DNA from: Citrobacter sp. MGH106
Lineage (GTDB): Bacteria > Pseudomonadota > Gammaproteobacteria > Enterobacterales > Enterobacteriaceae
Direction: 5' to 3'
Assembly (NCBI RefSeq): GCF_001037495.1
Contig: NZ_KQ089823.1
Span: forward strand, 372,001 to 436,000
DNA: 64,000 nucleotides
Part shown: piece by piece, positions 1 through 8,513 of the stretch
Numbering within the stretch: position 1 is the first letter of the stretch
Layout: every line of letters starts with the position of its first letter
The notes under the pieces: model-generated
The model's input: only the letters and a program-made list of their open reading frames with translations
Databases searched by the model: none
Told to the model about the DNA's origin: nothing
Position numbers and translations under genes: made by a program

Positions 1-275
1 ACTTTGTGGTCAATGGCAGTTTGATTCTGGCATTTTTCTATCTGGTGGTGATCGGTACATCACTGACGTTTAGCCTGTACCTGAAAGGTGCGCAGATGAT
101 TGGTGGGCCGAAAGCGAGCATTTTGAGCTGTGCGGAGCCACTGAGCAGTGCCTTACTGTCCCTGCTCCTGTTAGGCATTACGTTCACTTTACCGGACTGG
201 CTCGGTACGCTGCTGATCCTCTCTTCAGTGGTGCTGATTTCAATGGATTCCCGCCGCCGCGCCAGAACGGCATAA
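1..275 (+). CDS. yicL: YicL, DMT/EamA-family inner membrane transporter (3' end only)
   Basis: The reading frame is open from base 3 at the window edge to the stop at 275, about 90 codons, so the N-terminal two thirds lie outside. The visible part is hydrophobic, with about three membrane helices ending in a basic tail (DSRRRARTA), the usual end of a ten-helix EamA permease. Its sequence matches the C-terminus of E. coli YicL as I remember it, and nlpA follows next door as in E. coli. No substrate is known for YicL. It converges with nlpA across 28 bases. Confidence 0.9.
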   Translation, partial: FVVNGSLILAFFYLVVIGTSLTFSLYLKGAQMIGGPKASILSCAEPLSSALLSLLLLGITFTLPDWLGTLLILSSVVLISMDSRRRARTA

Positions 276-303
276 CGCCAACCAGCGCGGTGACGGGCGA
301 ATA

Positions 304-1122
304 TTACCAGCCCGGTACCGCGCCGCCGTTAAAGATTTTCTCGGCTGCTTTCGCCACTTCCGGTGACTGATAAGATTGCAGGAACTCTTTTACGTTCTCT
401 GCATCTTTGTTGTCTTCCCGCGCCACCAGAATATTCACGTACGGTGAGTTTTTGTCTTCAATAAATACGCTGTCATGTACCGGGGAAAGCCCGGTTTGCT
501 GAATGTAGGTGGTACTGATAATTGCCACATCCACTTTCTGATCGTCCAGTACACGCGGCAATTGCGCGCCTTCCAGCTCCATAATATTCAGATGGTGTGG
601 GTTATCAGTAATATCCAGCGCCGTCGGCAACAGACCAGTGCCCTCTTTCAAGGTAATCAGTTTTTCTTTTTGCAACAGCAATAGCGCACGTCCGAGATTA
701 GTTGGATCGTTAGGAATCGCAATTGTCGCGCCGTCTTTCAGCTCGGCAACGGTTTTGATTTTTTTCGAATAACCCGCCATCGGGAAGACAAAGGTATTGC
801 CCACCGCCACCAGCTTAAAGTTATGCGCTTTATTATCCTGCTCCAGGAAAGGACGATGCTGGAAGACATTGGCATCCAGTTCACCATGATTGGTTGCATC
901 GTTGGGTAGTAACGAACCGCTGAACCCTACCAGCTCAACATCCAAACCGTACTTCTCTTTGGCCACTTTCTTCGCAACCTCCGCCACATCCTGCTCTGCG
1001 CCGTTAATCACGCCGACTTTGATATGTTTCGCATCACTGCTTTGCTGATCGCAACCTGCCAGTAATATTCCCGCCAGCAATAATGCCGCCCCGGCCCCGA
1101 AATGAGGTATGTTCAGTTTCAC
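304..1122 (-). CDS. nlpA: NlpA, inner-membrane lipoprotein 28 (MetQ-like binding protein)
   Basis: This is a 272-aa substrate-binding lipoprotein of the MetQ/NlpA family, related to the methionine-binding protein of the MetNIQ importer. I chose the GTG start at 1122: it gives the E. coli length, has an AGGA box eight bases upstream, and is followed by a short signal peptide with lipobox LAGC (Cys24). Asp follows the cysteine, the Lol-avoidance signal that keeps a lipoprotein in the inner membrane. The longer frame back to 1215 has no such signal. The mature protein contains the family motifs around GVINGAEQDVAEV and IPNDPTNLGRAL. No ABC transporter genes sit beside it, as in E. coli. Confidence 0.95.
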   Translation of the reverse strand: MKLNIPHFGAGAALLLAGILLAGCDQQSSDAKHIKVGVINGAEQDVAEVAKKVAKEKYGLDVELVGFSGSLLPNDATNHGELDANVFQHRPFLEQDNKAHNFKLVAVGNTFVFPMAGYSKKIKTVAELKDGATIAIPNDPTNLGRALLLLQKEKLITLKEGTGLLPTALDITDNPHHLNIMELEGAQLPRVLDDQKVDVAIISTTYIQQTGLSPVHDSVFIEDKNSPYVNILVAREDNKDAENVKEFLQSYQSPEVAKAAEKIFNGGAVPGW

Positions 1123-1252
1123 GTTTTTATCCTTTTGAAATAACCGCCTGATGAGTAATGAATTGACTATAGCGGGAAGGCTGCTGCGGTTTAAAAAACG
1201 AAAAAGTATCAGCAAGAAGAAAAAAGCATAACGAAGGAATATACAAAAAAAT

Positions 1253-1277
1253 GCCCGGTGGCACGACGCTACCGGGC
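1253..1277. repeat. REP-like inverted repeat upstream of nlpA
   Basis: GCCCGGT at 1253-1259 pairs with ACCGGGC at 1271-1277. The form (GGTGGC then ACCGGGC) resembles the short palindromic extragenic repeats common in Salmonella and Citrobacter. It lies in the gap between the end of the GNAT gene and the nlpA promoter, both on the minus strand, so it could also stop transcription coming from the acetyltransferase gene. Confidence 0.55.
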
Positions 1278-1329
1278 GACACGATTTCTCAACTCTCGGT
1301 GGATATTCAGCAAGCCATCCTTCCGGTCA

Positions 1330-1746
1330 TCAAAATGATTTTGATAAATAATGGCGTGCTGCCCCTTTTTCCGGGAAGTCTTCGAGGGTCATTTGTAACT
1401 GGTAACCGTTCTTTTGATAAAACGGCAACGCCTGGAAACTCATGGTATCAACCAGCGCATGCAAACACCCTCTCTCGCGCGCAGTCTGTTCTGCCGCCTG
1501 CATCAGCTTTGTGCCATAACCGCCTTTACGCAGGGATTCATGCATCCATAAAAACTCAATACACAGCCACTCACCTTTGATTTTACCAATCAGCCCACCC
1601 AGTATCTCGTTACGCTCATCGCGCCAGTAGACCGCCAGATCGCCAAAATTGGACGTTTTCAGGAACTGGAGATTGTAAGCACGCAGGCCGGTGAGCAGCG
1701 CATTCTGATCATCTTCTGTAACCGTATCCGTAATCTGTATCTGCAT
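1330..1746 (-). CDS. GNAT-family N-acetyltransferase
   Basis: A 138-aa single-domain GNAT protein. The fold's acetyl-CoA loop is visible as [15 protein letters not shown] (about residues 72-86), followed by [12 protein letters not shown] and the C-terminal [11 protein letters not shown] signature. The start has a very strong ribosome site (AGGAGG, six bases before ATG). It has no partner gene: nlpA lies downstream on the same strand and yicS diverges from it. Similar small acetyltransferases act on aminoglycosides, ribosomal proteins or polyamines, and nothing here shows which. I do not recall it at this site in E. coli K-12, so it is probably a genus-level accessory gene. Confidence 0.85.
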   Translation of the reverse strand: MQIQITDTVTEDDQNALLTGLRAYNLQFLKTSNFGDLAVYWRDERNEILGGLIGKIKGEWLCIEFLWMHESLRKGGYGTKLMQAAEQTARERGCLHALVDTMSFQALPFYQKNGYQLQMTLEDFPEKGAARHYLSKSF

Positions 1747-1875
1747 TCTATCCTCCTGAAAAACTACAACTTCTGGCTGATTAATTTTTCTACACTAACA
1801 CAGGCTGATGAGTGAGCCGTATGCCGACTACACTTACTCTTGAAATTATGCGCGTCGACAACAAGGATTATTAAC

Positions 1876-2169
1876 ATGAAACGAGCCGTTTTTCCGATCA
1901 TTGCCATTCTTTTCATGCTGCCGGGTCTGGCGCAGGCCGACTCGGCTTACGGTTCGCTACAGTCAGTTCACGAAAAAAACACTGTGCTGAAGGATTTACG
2001 TAAGATTTGTACCCCACAGGGGTCGCCATCGGATGAGGTGTGGGAAAAAACGATTATGGCTGATTCACGTAATCAGCAGCATATTCGCGAAGCCATTTTG
2101 GCAATACAAAGAAGTCATCAGGACAACTACTGGGAAGCACTTAGTAAGGTTGAATGTCCGGATATCTAG
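1876..2169 (+). CDS. yicS: YicS family protein, small exported protein of unknown function
   Basis: A 97-aa product with a clear cleavable signal peptide (MKRAVFPIIAILFMLPGLAQA, cleavage after residue ~21). The mature part is short, charged and carries two cysteines (in LRKICTP and near the end in KVECPDI), which could form one disulfide in the periplasm. The ATG at 1876 follows an AAGGA box. The longer frame from 1840 would put a hydrophilic stretch before the signal sequence and is rejected. Position and sequence match E. coli yicS. No function is established. Confidence 0.88.
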   Translation: MKRAVFPIIAILFMLPGLAQADSAYGSLQSVHEKNTVLKDLRKICTPQGSPSDEVWEKTIMADSRNQQHIREAILAIQRSHQDNYWEALSKVECPDI

Positions 2170-2205
2170 GCGCGAAGCAGAGTGCTTAACGCCTGATTGA
2201 TACCG

Positions 2206-3153
2206 TTACCGCTGAGGAATAATTAAGTCTCCGCGCAGCACGTACGAACTCAGCACACTCTGCGTTTTTTCATTTAACCAGCTGACTATACGTGCGGCCA
2301 TGGCATCCATTGAATATTCAATAGCCGGGATTGTCGGGATACCGGGCAGGTGCAGTGTACCGGCCAGGCTAAAGACCATAATGTCTTCCGGTACGGATTT
2401 ATTAAATGCCTGCAACTGCGGGATCACACGCTGGGCCTGCTGTTCATCCGCCACCAGCAGCGCGTTAAAATTGAGCGTTGACGCGTTATTTAGCAATTCC
2501 TGCAAGGCCACTGATGATGAAGTCGCTTCCATAAACACCAGATTGCGGTTAAAGGGCAGGAAATTTTTTTCCAATGCATGTTTGTAACCCAGGAGTACCT
2601 GGTCGGAGAAACCCATACCATCCGGGTGGATCAACGCAATCTGGCGGCGATGCTGGCTAATCAGGTAGTTACATGCCGTTTCGGTAGCGAATGCGTGATC
2701 GAACTGGATGCTGTTGACGTCATCGCCAGACTCCAGGCAATCCACCAGAATGACATTATCCTGACTAATACTTAACGGGAAACGTGCGCCAATAATCAAC
2801 ACGTCATCGCACAAACCGCAGCTTAGCTCATCAAGGGCGCTCATCACTTCCGCTTTGGTATTGGCAAAGCGAAGGAGGAGGTGTTTTTGATGCTGGCTAA
2901 GATGCTTTTCCAGCGCGTAGAGATAGCCCGTTGTCTGATTGATGTTGTCCTGTGCGCATATCACGCCAATGCAGCCTGTAGACTGGCTCAGCAGCGACTG
3001 TGCAATCACATTCGGACGATAATTGAGTTCATCCACCGCCTTCAACACGGCGAGACGGCTGGCCTCTTTTACGCCACGTGATCCGCTCAACACGCGCGAC
3101 ACAGTAGCTTTAGATACGCCAGCCAAACGCGATACATCGTTGATAGTAGACAT
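2206..3153 (-). CDS. LacI/GalR-family repressor of the adjacent beta-glucoside PTS operon
   Basis: A 315-aa regulator. The N-terminal helix-turn-helix reads INDVSRLAGVSKATVSRVLSG, the LacI signature, followed by the hinge motif NYRPNVIAQSL and a periplasmic-binding-protein-like effector domain. The second of two adjacent ATGs (3153) was chosen because GGGGAG lies at the proper distance. The gene is divergent from the PTS operon, and two GGAAACC-type palindromes occur in the shared 292-bp intergenic region. The N-terminal domain and the operators resemble the AscG type. Control of the operon by this protein, with a sugar or sugar phosphate as inducer, is inferred from this layout. Confidence 0.88.
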   Translation of the reverse strand: MSTINDVSRLAGVSKATVSRVLSGSRGVKEASRLAVLKAVDELNYRPNVIAQSLLSQSTGCIGVICAQDNINQTTGYLYALEKHLSQHQKHLLLRFANTKAEVMSALDELSCGLCDDVLIIGARFPLSISQDNVILVDCLESGDDVNSIQFDHAFATETACNYLISQHRRQIALIHPDGMGFSDQVLLGYKHALEKNFLPFNRNLVFMEATSSSVALQELLNNASTLNFNALLVADEQQAQRVIPQLQAFNKSVPEDIMVFSLAGTLHLPGIPTIPAIEYSMDAMAARIVSWLNEKTQSVLSSYVLRGDLIIPQR

Positions 3154-3251
3154 CATTCTCCCCTGACAGGACCCGCCTGGCCCTTTCCTTCCTGTATTTA
3201 ACATTGGCTTAAATAATCGCCACTCGCAGTATATCTGTTTCCGTTTTTCAT

Positions 3252-3266
3252 GGAAACCGATTTTCC
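3252..3266. promoter_or_regulatory. Putative LacI-family operator (repressor-proximal)
   Basis: The imperfect palindrome GGAAACCGATTTTCC lies 99 bases upstream of the repressor start. It shares its left half with the perfect site at 3377. GTTTCC at 3237-3242 also pairs with GGAAAC at 3252-3257. Its position fits autoregulation or looping with the second site. Confidence 0.6.
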
Positions 3267-3376
3267 ATTTGCACTCAAAAAGAGTTCAAACCACCAAATT
3301 TCGTGAGCTGGATTCAAATAATCAGCCTTATACGCATCAGATCTTGATGGCCATCACAGTTCCGTTTGCTACGAAT

Positions 3377-3390
3377 GGAAACCGGTTTCC
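3377..3390. promoter_or_regulatory. Putative LacI-family operator (PTS-operon proximal)
   Basis: GGAAACCGGTTTCC is a perfect 14-bp palindrome of the GalR/AscG operator type, 56 bases upstream of the IIB start codon. It is the best candidate for the main operator of the PTS operon. Confidence 0.72.
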
Positions 3391-3445
3391 GTATGATATC
3401 AAATCAAACTCGCAATATGTTTTTACATTTAAAGGATGGCTAACA

Positions 3446-3760
3446 ATGTTCAGGATTATGCTGTGCTGCTCTGCAGGAATGTCCACCAGTTTACTAGTTC
3501 GCAAAATGGTTGAAGAGGCGGACATTCGTGGACTACCGGTGAAGATTGAGGCATACGGTGTTGCCGAATTTGACACACAGTTTCCAAATTACCAGGTGGT
3601 GCTACTTGGCCCCCAGGTAAAATATATGCTTAACACACTCTCAGAAAAGGCTGCCACCCAGGGTATACCCGTAAAAGCCATAGATATGATGGATTACGGT
3701 ATGCAACGTGGTGACAAAGTGCTGGATTATGCTCTGTCGCTGATTGAAGCGGCACACTAG
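3446..3760 (+). CDS. PTS lactose/cellobiose-family IIB component
   Basis: A 104-aa phosphotransfer protein. The N-terminus carries the family signature CCSAGMSTSLLVRKM; the second Cys (Cys8) aligns with the phosphorylated cysteine of ChbB/CelA. The C-terminus contains the IDMMDYG motif typical of this IIB family. The ATG at 3446 has AAGGA 12 bases upstream and gives the usual length; the longer frame back to 3269 would run through the operator and is rejected. It receives phosphate from the IIA protein encoded at 6520 and passes it to the sugar bound by IIC. It is the first gene of a five-gene cluster. Confidence 0.93.
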   Translation: MFRIMLCCSAGMSTSLLVRKMVEEADIRGLPVKIEAYGVAEFDTQFPNYQVVLLGPQVKYMLNTLSEKAATQGIPVKAIDMMDYGMQRGDKVLDYALSLIEAAH

Positions 3761-3772
3761 AAAGGTGTCAAT

Positions 3773-5104
3773 ATGAGTTCGTTATATCAGTCAATGGTTG
3801 CCGTCATTGAACAATCCATCACCCCCCTCGCCGGAAAGCTGGGACAGCAAAAGTATGTGATTGCGATTCGTGACGGTTTTACGGCGGCGCTGCCGTTTAT
3901 GATCATCGGCTCCTTCATGCTGGTGTTTATTTTTCCTCCGTTCTCTGCCGAAACCACCAACAGCTTTGCCCGTGGCTGGCTTGATTTCTCTGCCACCTAT
4001 CGCGAACAGTTGATGCTGCCGTTTAACCTCAGCATGGGTGTTATGACGTTCTTCATCTCCGTCGGCATTGGCGCCAGTCTGGGCCGACAGTTTAACCTCG
4101 ACCCGGTAATGTCCGGTCTGCTGGCCTTTATGGCGTTTTTACTGGTTGCAGCCCCCTATGCCGACGGGAAAATCTCTACGCAATATCTCTCCGGTCAGGG
4201 GATCTTTACCGCGCTGATCACTGCTATCTATTCCACCCGCATGTATGCGTGGCTGAAGCAGAATAACGTGACCATTCGCCTGCCTAAAGAGGTGCCGACC
4301 GGCGTCGCCCGCTCATTTGAAATCCTGATTCCGGTTCTGGTCGTGATTGCGACCCTGCATCCGCTAAACCTGTTTATCGAAGCACAAACCGGAATGATCA
4401 TTCCGCAGGCAATAATGCACCTGCTGGAACCGCTGGTTTCCGCTTCTGATTCCCTGCCCGCAATCCTGCTTTCCGTCCTGCTGTGCCAGATTTTCTGGTT
4501 CGCCGGGATCCACGGTTCACTGATTGTCACTGGCATCATGAATCCATTCTGGATGGCCAACTTATCTGCCAACCAGGCGGCTCTTGCCGCTGGCGCTGCA
4601 TTACCACATGTTTATCTACAAGGCTTCTGGGATCACTACCTGCTCATTGGCGGCGTGGGATCGACATTACCACTGGCATTCCTGCTGCTGCGCAGCCGCG
4701 TCGCACACCTGCGGACCATCGGCAAAATGGGAATTGTGCCTAGTTTCTTTAACATCAATGAGCCTATTCTGTTTGGTGCGCCGATCATCATGAATCCGAT
4801 GCTATTCATTCCGTTCGTCTGCGTACCGCTGGTTAACGCTGTGCTGGCATATAGCGCCACAAAACTTGGCTGGCTGGCGCAGGTTGTTTCACTGACACCG
4901 TGGACCACACCAGCACCAATTGGTGCTTCCTGGGCCGCGAACTGGGCATTAAGCCCGGTGGTGATGTGCTTTATCTGTATGGCGATGTCAGCGCTGATGT
5001 ACCTCCCTTTCCTGCGCGCATACGAACGCTCTTTGATGAAAACTGAAGAGCAAAAGGCCCAGGATGCCGTCTCCGTGGCGAACGCTGCCCGTAGCAACTC
5101 ATAA
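3773..5104 (+). CDS. PTS lactose/cellobiose-family IIC permease
   Basis: A 443-aa integral membrane sugar permease with about ten hydrophobic segments. Family motifs are visible: an early ALPFMIIGS segment, FWFAGIHG near the middle, and FFNINEPILFGAPIIMNP late, which holds the Asn-Glu-Pro sugar-binding loop of IIC(Lac). It starts 12 bases after the IIB stop with AAAGGTG as ribosome site. It imports and phosphorylates a disaccharide together with the adjacent IIB and IIA. Cellobiose, chitobiose or an aryl-beta-glucoside are all possible substrates; the companion GH1 enzyme favours a beta-glucoside. Confidence 0.93.
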   Translation: MSSLYQSMVAVIEQSITPLAGKLGQQKYVIAIRDGFTAALPFMIIGSFMLVFIFPPFSAETTNSFARGWLDFSATYREQLMLPFNLSMGVMTFFISVGIGASLGRQFNLDPVMSGLLAFMAFLLVAAPYADGKISTQYLSGQGIFTALITAIYSTRMYAWLKQNNVTIRLPKEVPTGVARSFEILIPVLVVIATLHPLNLFIEAQTGMIIPQAIMHLLEPLVSASDSLPAILLSVLLCQIFWFAGIHGSLIVTGIMNPFWMANLSANQAALAAGAALPHVYLQGFWDHYLLIGGVGSTLPLAFLLLRSRVAHLRTIGKMGIVPSFFNINEPILFGAPIIMNPMLFIPFVCVPLVNAVLAYSATKLGWLAQVVSLTPWTTPAPIGASWAANWALSPVVMCFICMAMSALMYLPFLRAYERSLMKTEEQKAQDAVSVANAARSNS

Positions 5105-5124
5105 TCGATCAAGGAGTCAGAACA

Positions 5125-6507
5125 ATGAGATACCGTTTTCCTGAAAACTTCTGGTGGGGCAGTGCCTGTTCAGCGCTGCAAACCGAAGGGGATAGCCTGA
5201 ACGGTGGCAAAAGCCAGACCACATGGGACGTATGGTTCGACCGTCAGCCAGGCCGTTTCCATCAGGGGGTTGGCCCGGCGAACACCTCGACATTTTATCA
5301 GCACTGGAAGCAAGACATCTCGCTGCTGAAGCAACTGAAGCACAACAGCTTCCGAACTTCCCTGAGCTGGTCGCGCCTGATCCCTGACGGCACGGGTGAA
5401 GTAAATCCTGAAGCCGTCAATTTCTATAACAATGTGATCAATGAGCTGCTGGCACAGGGCATCACGCCATTTATCACCCTGTTCCACTTTGACATGCCAA
5501 TGGTGATGCAGGAAAAAGGCGGCTGGGAAAACCGGGAAGTGGTCGAGGCATTTGGTCGCTACGCACAAACATGCTTCGACTTGTTCGGCAATCGGGTTAA
5601 GCACTGGTTCACCTTTAATGAGCCGATTGTCCCGGTCGAAGGCGGCTATCTGTATGACTTCCATTATCCAAACGTGGTGGATTTCAAACGTGCCGCGACC
5701 GTGGCGTACCACACTGTACTGGCACATTCGACGGCTGTTCGCGCGTATCGCGCCGGGAACTATGACGGTGAAATTGGCGTAGTGCTAAATTTAACGCCTT
5801 CCTATCCGCGCTCACAAAATCCGGCGGATGTGAAAGCCGCACACCATGCGGATCTGCTCTTCAACCGCAGTTTTCTCGACCCGGTACTGAAAGGTGAATA
5901 TCCTGCAGACCTGGTGGAACTGCTGAAAGAGTACGATCAGCTGCCCACGTGTAAGCCTGGCGATAGCCAGCTGATAGCCGATGGCAAAATCGACCTGTTG
6001 GGCATTAACTATTACCAGCCCCGACGGGTGAAATGTCGTGATAGCGCGGTCAATCCTGATGCACCGTTTATGCCTGAATGGTTGTTCGATTATTACGAAA
6101 TGCCGGGACGCAAAATGAACCCTTACCGTGGCTGGGAAATTTATGAGCCAGGTATTTACGATATTATTACCAACCTGCGAGATAATTACGGTAACCCACG
6201 CTGTTTTATTTCTGAAAATGGAATGGGGGTAGAAAACGAACAGCGGTTCATTCAGCAGGATCAAATCAACGATGACTACCGTATTGAATTCGTTTCTGCA
6301 CATCTTAAATGGCTGCATAAGGGAATAAGCGAAGGCTGTAATTGTCTTGGCTACCACATGTGGACCTTTATTGATAACTGGTCATGGCTCAACGGATATA
6401 AAAACCGCTATGGCTTTGTTCAGTTAGATTTAGAAACGCAAAAACGTACGGTGAAAAAGAGTGGCGAGTGGTTTGCCGATACCGCCGAAAACAATGGTTT
6501 TAATTGA
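5125..6507 (+). CDS. GH1 6-phospho-beta-glucosidase
   Basis: A 460-aa family-1 glycoside hydrolase, cytoplasmic and without a signal peptide. The acid/base glutamate is Glu166 in WFTFNEP and the nucleophile is Glu364 in FISENGMG. The late motif SWLNGYKNRYGFV resembles the phosphate-binding Ser-Lys-Tyr signature of 6-phospho-glycosidases, which separates them from plain beta-glucosidases. It would split the 6-phospho-disaccharide delivered by the PTS into glucose 6-phosphate and glucose or an aglycone. GGAG lies 11 bases before the ATG. It sits between the IIC and IIA genes, an order unlike bgl, asc or chb of E. coli. Confidence 0.92.
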   Translation: MRYRFPENFWWGSACSALQTEGDSLNGGKSQTTWDVWFDRQPGRFHQGVGPANTSTFYQHWKQDISLLKQLKHNSFRTSLSWSRLIPDGTGEVNPEAVNFYNNVINELLAQGITPFITLFHFDMPMVMQEKGGWENREVVEAFGRYAQTCFDLFGNRVKHWFTFNEPIVPVEGGYLYDFHYPNVVDFKRAATVAYHTVLAHSTAVRAYRAGNYDGEIGVVLNLTPSYPRSQNPADVKAAHHADLLFNRSFLDPVLKGEYPADLVELLKEYDQLPTCKPGDSQLIADGKIDLLGINYYQPRRVKCRDSAVNPDAPFMPEWLFDYYEMPGRKMNPYRGWEIYEPGIYDIITNLRDNYGNPRCFISENGMGVENEQRFIQQDQINDDYRIEFVSAHLKWLHKGISEGCNCLGYHMWTFIDNWSWLNGYKNRYGFVQLDLETQKRTVKKSGEWFADTAENNGFN

Positions 6508-6519
6508 GAACAGAAGATC

Positions 6520-6822
6520 ATGATTGCATTAGAAGAAGCAGTAATGGAAATCATCGTTAATGCCGGCCAGTCCCGAAGCCTGTGCTTCGAAGCACTCCAC
6601 GCTGCACGCGCCGGGAACATTGATGAAGCGAAAAGCCTGCTTCGTGAGGCTGATGGCTACGCACGCCAAGCTCACCACATGCAAACAAAATTGATCGAAC
6701 AGGACGCCGGGGAAGCCCGGCAGCCTATGACATTAATTATGGTGCATGCGCAGGACCACTTAATGACATCGCTATTAGCCCGCGAACTGTCAGAAGAAAT
6801 TATTCATCTGTATCAGCGCTAA
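6520..6822 (+). CDS. PTS lactose/cellobiose-family IIA component
   Basis: A 100-aa all-helical IIA(Lac) protein. The phosphorylated histidine is His76 in the signature VHAQDHLM, and the N-terminal half shows the expected heptad-rich helices (ALEEAVMEIIVNAGQSRS, then EALHAARAGNIDEAKSLL). It carries phosphate from HPr to the IIB protein. It starts 12 bases after the glucosidase stop, so it is probably cotranscribed. A 205-bp AT-rich gap follows before the porin. Confidence 0.93.
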   Translation: MIALEEAVMEIIVNAGQSRSLCFEALHAARAGNIDEAKSLLREADGYARQAHHMQTKLIEQDAGEARQPMTLIMVHAQDHLMTSLLARELSEEIIHLYQR

Positions 6823-7027
6823 TATGAACTTACACTTTACGAACGGAGAGTTTATTACGATTAAATAAAATATTTCTGTACCCGTTAACAAAATAAACAG
6901 ATCAACTTGTTTTGGTGATAGCAAATTAACCCAAGACGGGATGGTTATTATCTTAAAATAAATTAATACACACGCTTATTCGGAATGCCTATGGCAACCT
7001 GAAGGGTAAAGTGTAAATGAGATAACC

Positions 7028-8407
7028 ATGAATTTAACTAAGAAACTTCCACTAGCCATGGCGGTCGTGGCCGCGCTTTGCCCAGTTTCTGTCCTCGCAC
7101 AGGAATTTACTCAGGAACAAATCGACGCCATCGTCGCCAAAGCCGTAGATAAAGCACTTACGGAACGTCAGGCGAAAATGGACGCTGCTGTGGCGAAAAA
7201 AGCCGATGTGATTAATGAACCACAAAGTGCAGCACAATCCCCGGATATGGCGATTCCGTTCGGCGTGAAATTCAGCGGATATGCGCGCTACGGCGCACAT
7301 TTCCAGAGCGGTGATCAGAAATACGTCGGCGTTGATGGTTCCTATAACGGTGCGTCGGCCATTGGCCGTCTGGGTAACGAAGGCAACGGCGGCGAATTCC
7401 AGCTCTCCAAAGCGTTCAAAAGCGACAACGGCGCCATCTGGGACATCAACGTGATGATCGACCACTGGGGCGACGAAGTTAACCTCAAAAAAGCCTACGC
7501 CGGCGTAACTAACGTGCTGGAATCCAATCCTAACGCTTATATCTGGGCGGGCCGCGACTTCCATCAGCGTCCACAACAAGGCATCAACGACTACTTCTGG
7601 ATGAACCATGACGGTCAGGGAGCCGGGGTTAAAAACTTCGACATTGGCGGCGTGCAGTTTGATGTCGCCACTGTCGCCGCGGTTGAATCGTGCAGCCCGG
7701 AAGTGATGGAAGACGAAGCCAACCCATCACGCATTACCTGTACCGGCGGTTCTGGTACGGGCGATAAGGGTAACTACGCAGTAACGTCCAAAATCCACAA
7801 TATGAAGGTCGGTCCGCTGGATCTGGAGATTTACGCCAACTATGGCTTTGACTCTAAAGCCGTCGAGAGCGATGACCGCCTGAAAGCCTGGCAGGGTGCA
7901 TTTGTGCTGAGCCACACTAACGACAGTGGTGTGAACAAGGTTATCGCCCGTTATTCTGATAATTCAGATAACAGCGTCTATAACAAAACCGACGATCTGA
8001 CAGCGATATACGCCAGTTTTGAGGGGAGCCATAAGTTCACCCAACAGGCGCAGGTCGAATACCTGCTGGCGTTCCATGATTACGACAACAGCACAGACAA
8101 GAGCGACAACCGTAAGAACTACGGCGCGATTATACGTCCGATGTATTTCTGGAACGATGTTCACTCCACCTGGCTGGAAGCAGGCTATCAGCGGGTTGAT
8201 TATGATAACGGCGGGGATAACAACGGCTGGAAGTTAACGCTGTCGCAGAACATGTCGATCGCTATGGGTCCAGAATTCCGCCCAATGCTGCGCTTCTATG
8301 TCACCGGCGGCAAAGTTGATAATGACCGCACTGCTCGCGTCAACGGTACGAAGGATGAAACGCTGGATGACTTTAACCTCGGCGCAATGTGGGAGGCGTG
8401 GTTCTGA
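7028..8407 (+). CDS. LamB-type carbohydrate porin (maltoporin/BglH/ScrY-like)
   Basis: A 459-aa outer-membrane protein with a signal peptide cleaved after VSVLA (about residue 24). A short coiled-coil-like, Ala/Lys-rich segment (about residues 30-65) precedes the barrel, as in ScrY and BglH. The barrel begins at GVKFSGYARYGAHF and ends with aromatic MWEAWF, the terminal signature for barrel insertion. LamB landmarks RLGNEGN and WAGRDFHQR are present. It would let the beta-glucoside cross the outer membrane for the PTS upstream. The 205-bp gap after the IIA gene could hold a promoter, so it may be expressed partly on its own. The exact sugar cannot be read from sequence. Confidence 0.9.
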   Translation: MNLTKKLPLAMAVVAALCPVSVLAQEFTQEQIDAIVAKAVDKALTERQAKMDAAVAKKADVINEPQSAAQSPDMAIPFGVKFSGYARYGAHFQSGDQKYVGVDGSYNGASAIGRLGNEGNGGEFQLSKAFKSDNGAIWDINVMIDHWGDEVNLKKAYAGVTNVLESNPNAYIWAGRDFHQRPQQGINDYFWMNHDGQGAGVKNFDIGGVQFDVATVAAVESCSPEVMEDEANPSRITCTGGSGTGDKGNYAVTSKIHNMKVGPLDLEIYANYGFDSKAVESDDRLKAWQGAFVLSHTNDSGVNKVIARYSDNSDNSVYNKTDDLTAIYASFEGSHKFTQQAQVEYLLAFHDYDNSTDKSDNRKNYGAIIRPMYFWNDVHSTWLEAGYQRVDYDNGGDNNGWKLTLSQNMSIAMGPEFRPMLRFYVTGGKVDNDRTARVNGTKDETLDDFNLGAMWEAWF

Positions 8408-8423
8408 TTAGTGAAAGGTGTAA

Positions 8424-8484
8424 TGCCTGATGGCACTGCGTTTATCCGGCCTGTATTGCGATTGTAGGCCGGATGACGCATTTA
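8424..8484. repeat. REP/BIME element
   Basis: GCCTGATGGCACTGCG followed by TTATCCGGCC, a spacer, then GTAGGCCGGATGACGCA: two REP units in opposite orientation, the usual BIME layout. It sits between the convergent porin and nepI genes, a typical location. Confidence 0.8.
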
Positions 8485-8513
8485 CAACACCATACGGCAA
8501 ATAGAACTGGCGA

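Noticed and set aside
1251-1580. 109-codon plus-strand frame opposite the GNAT gene
   Set aside because: It begins in the REP-like repeat and runs antisense to a clear GNAT domain.
5170-6357. Two minus-strand frames (185 and 181 codons) opposite the GH1 gene
   Set aside because: They lie entirely within a gene with intact catalytic motifs and do not resemble any protein.
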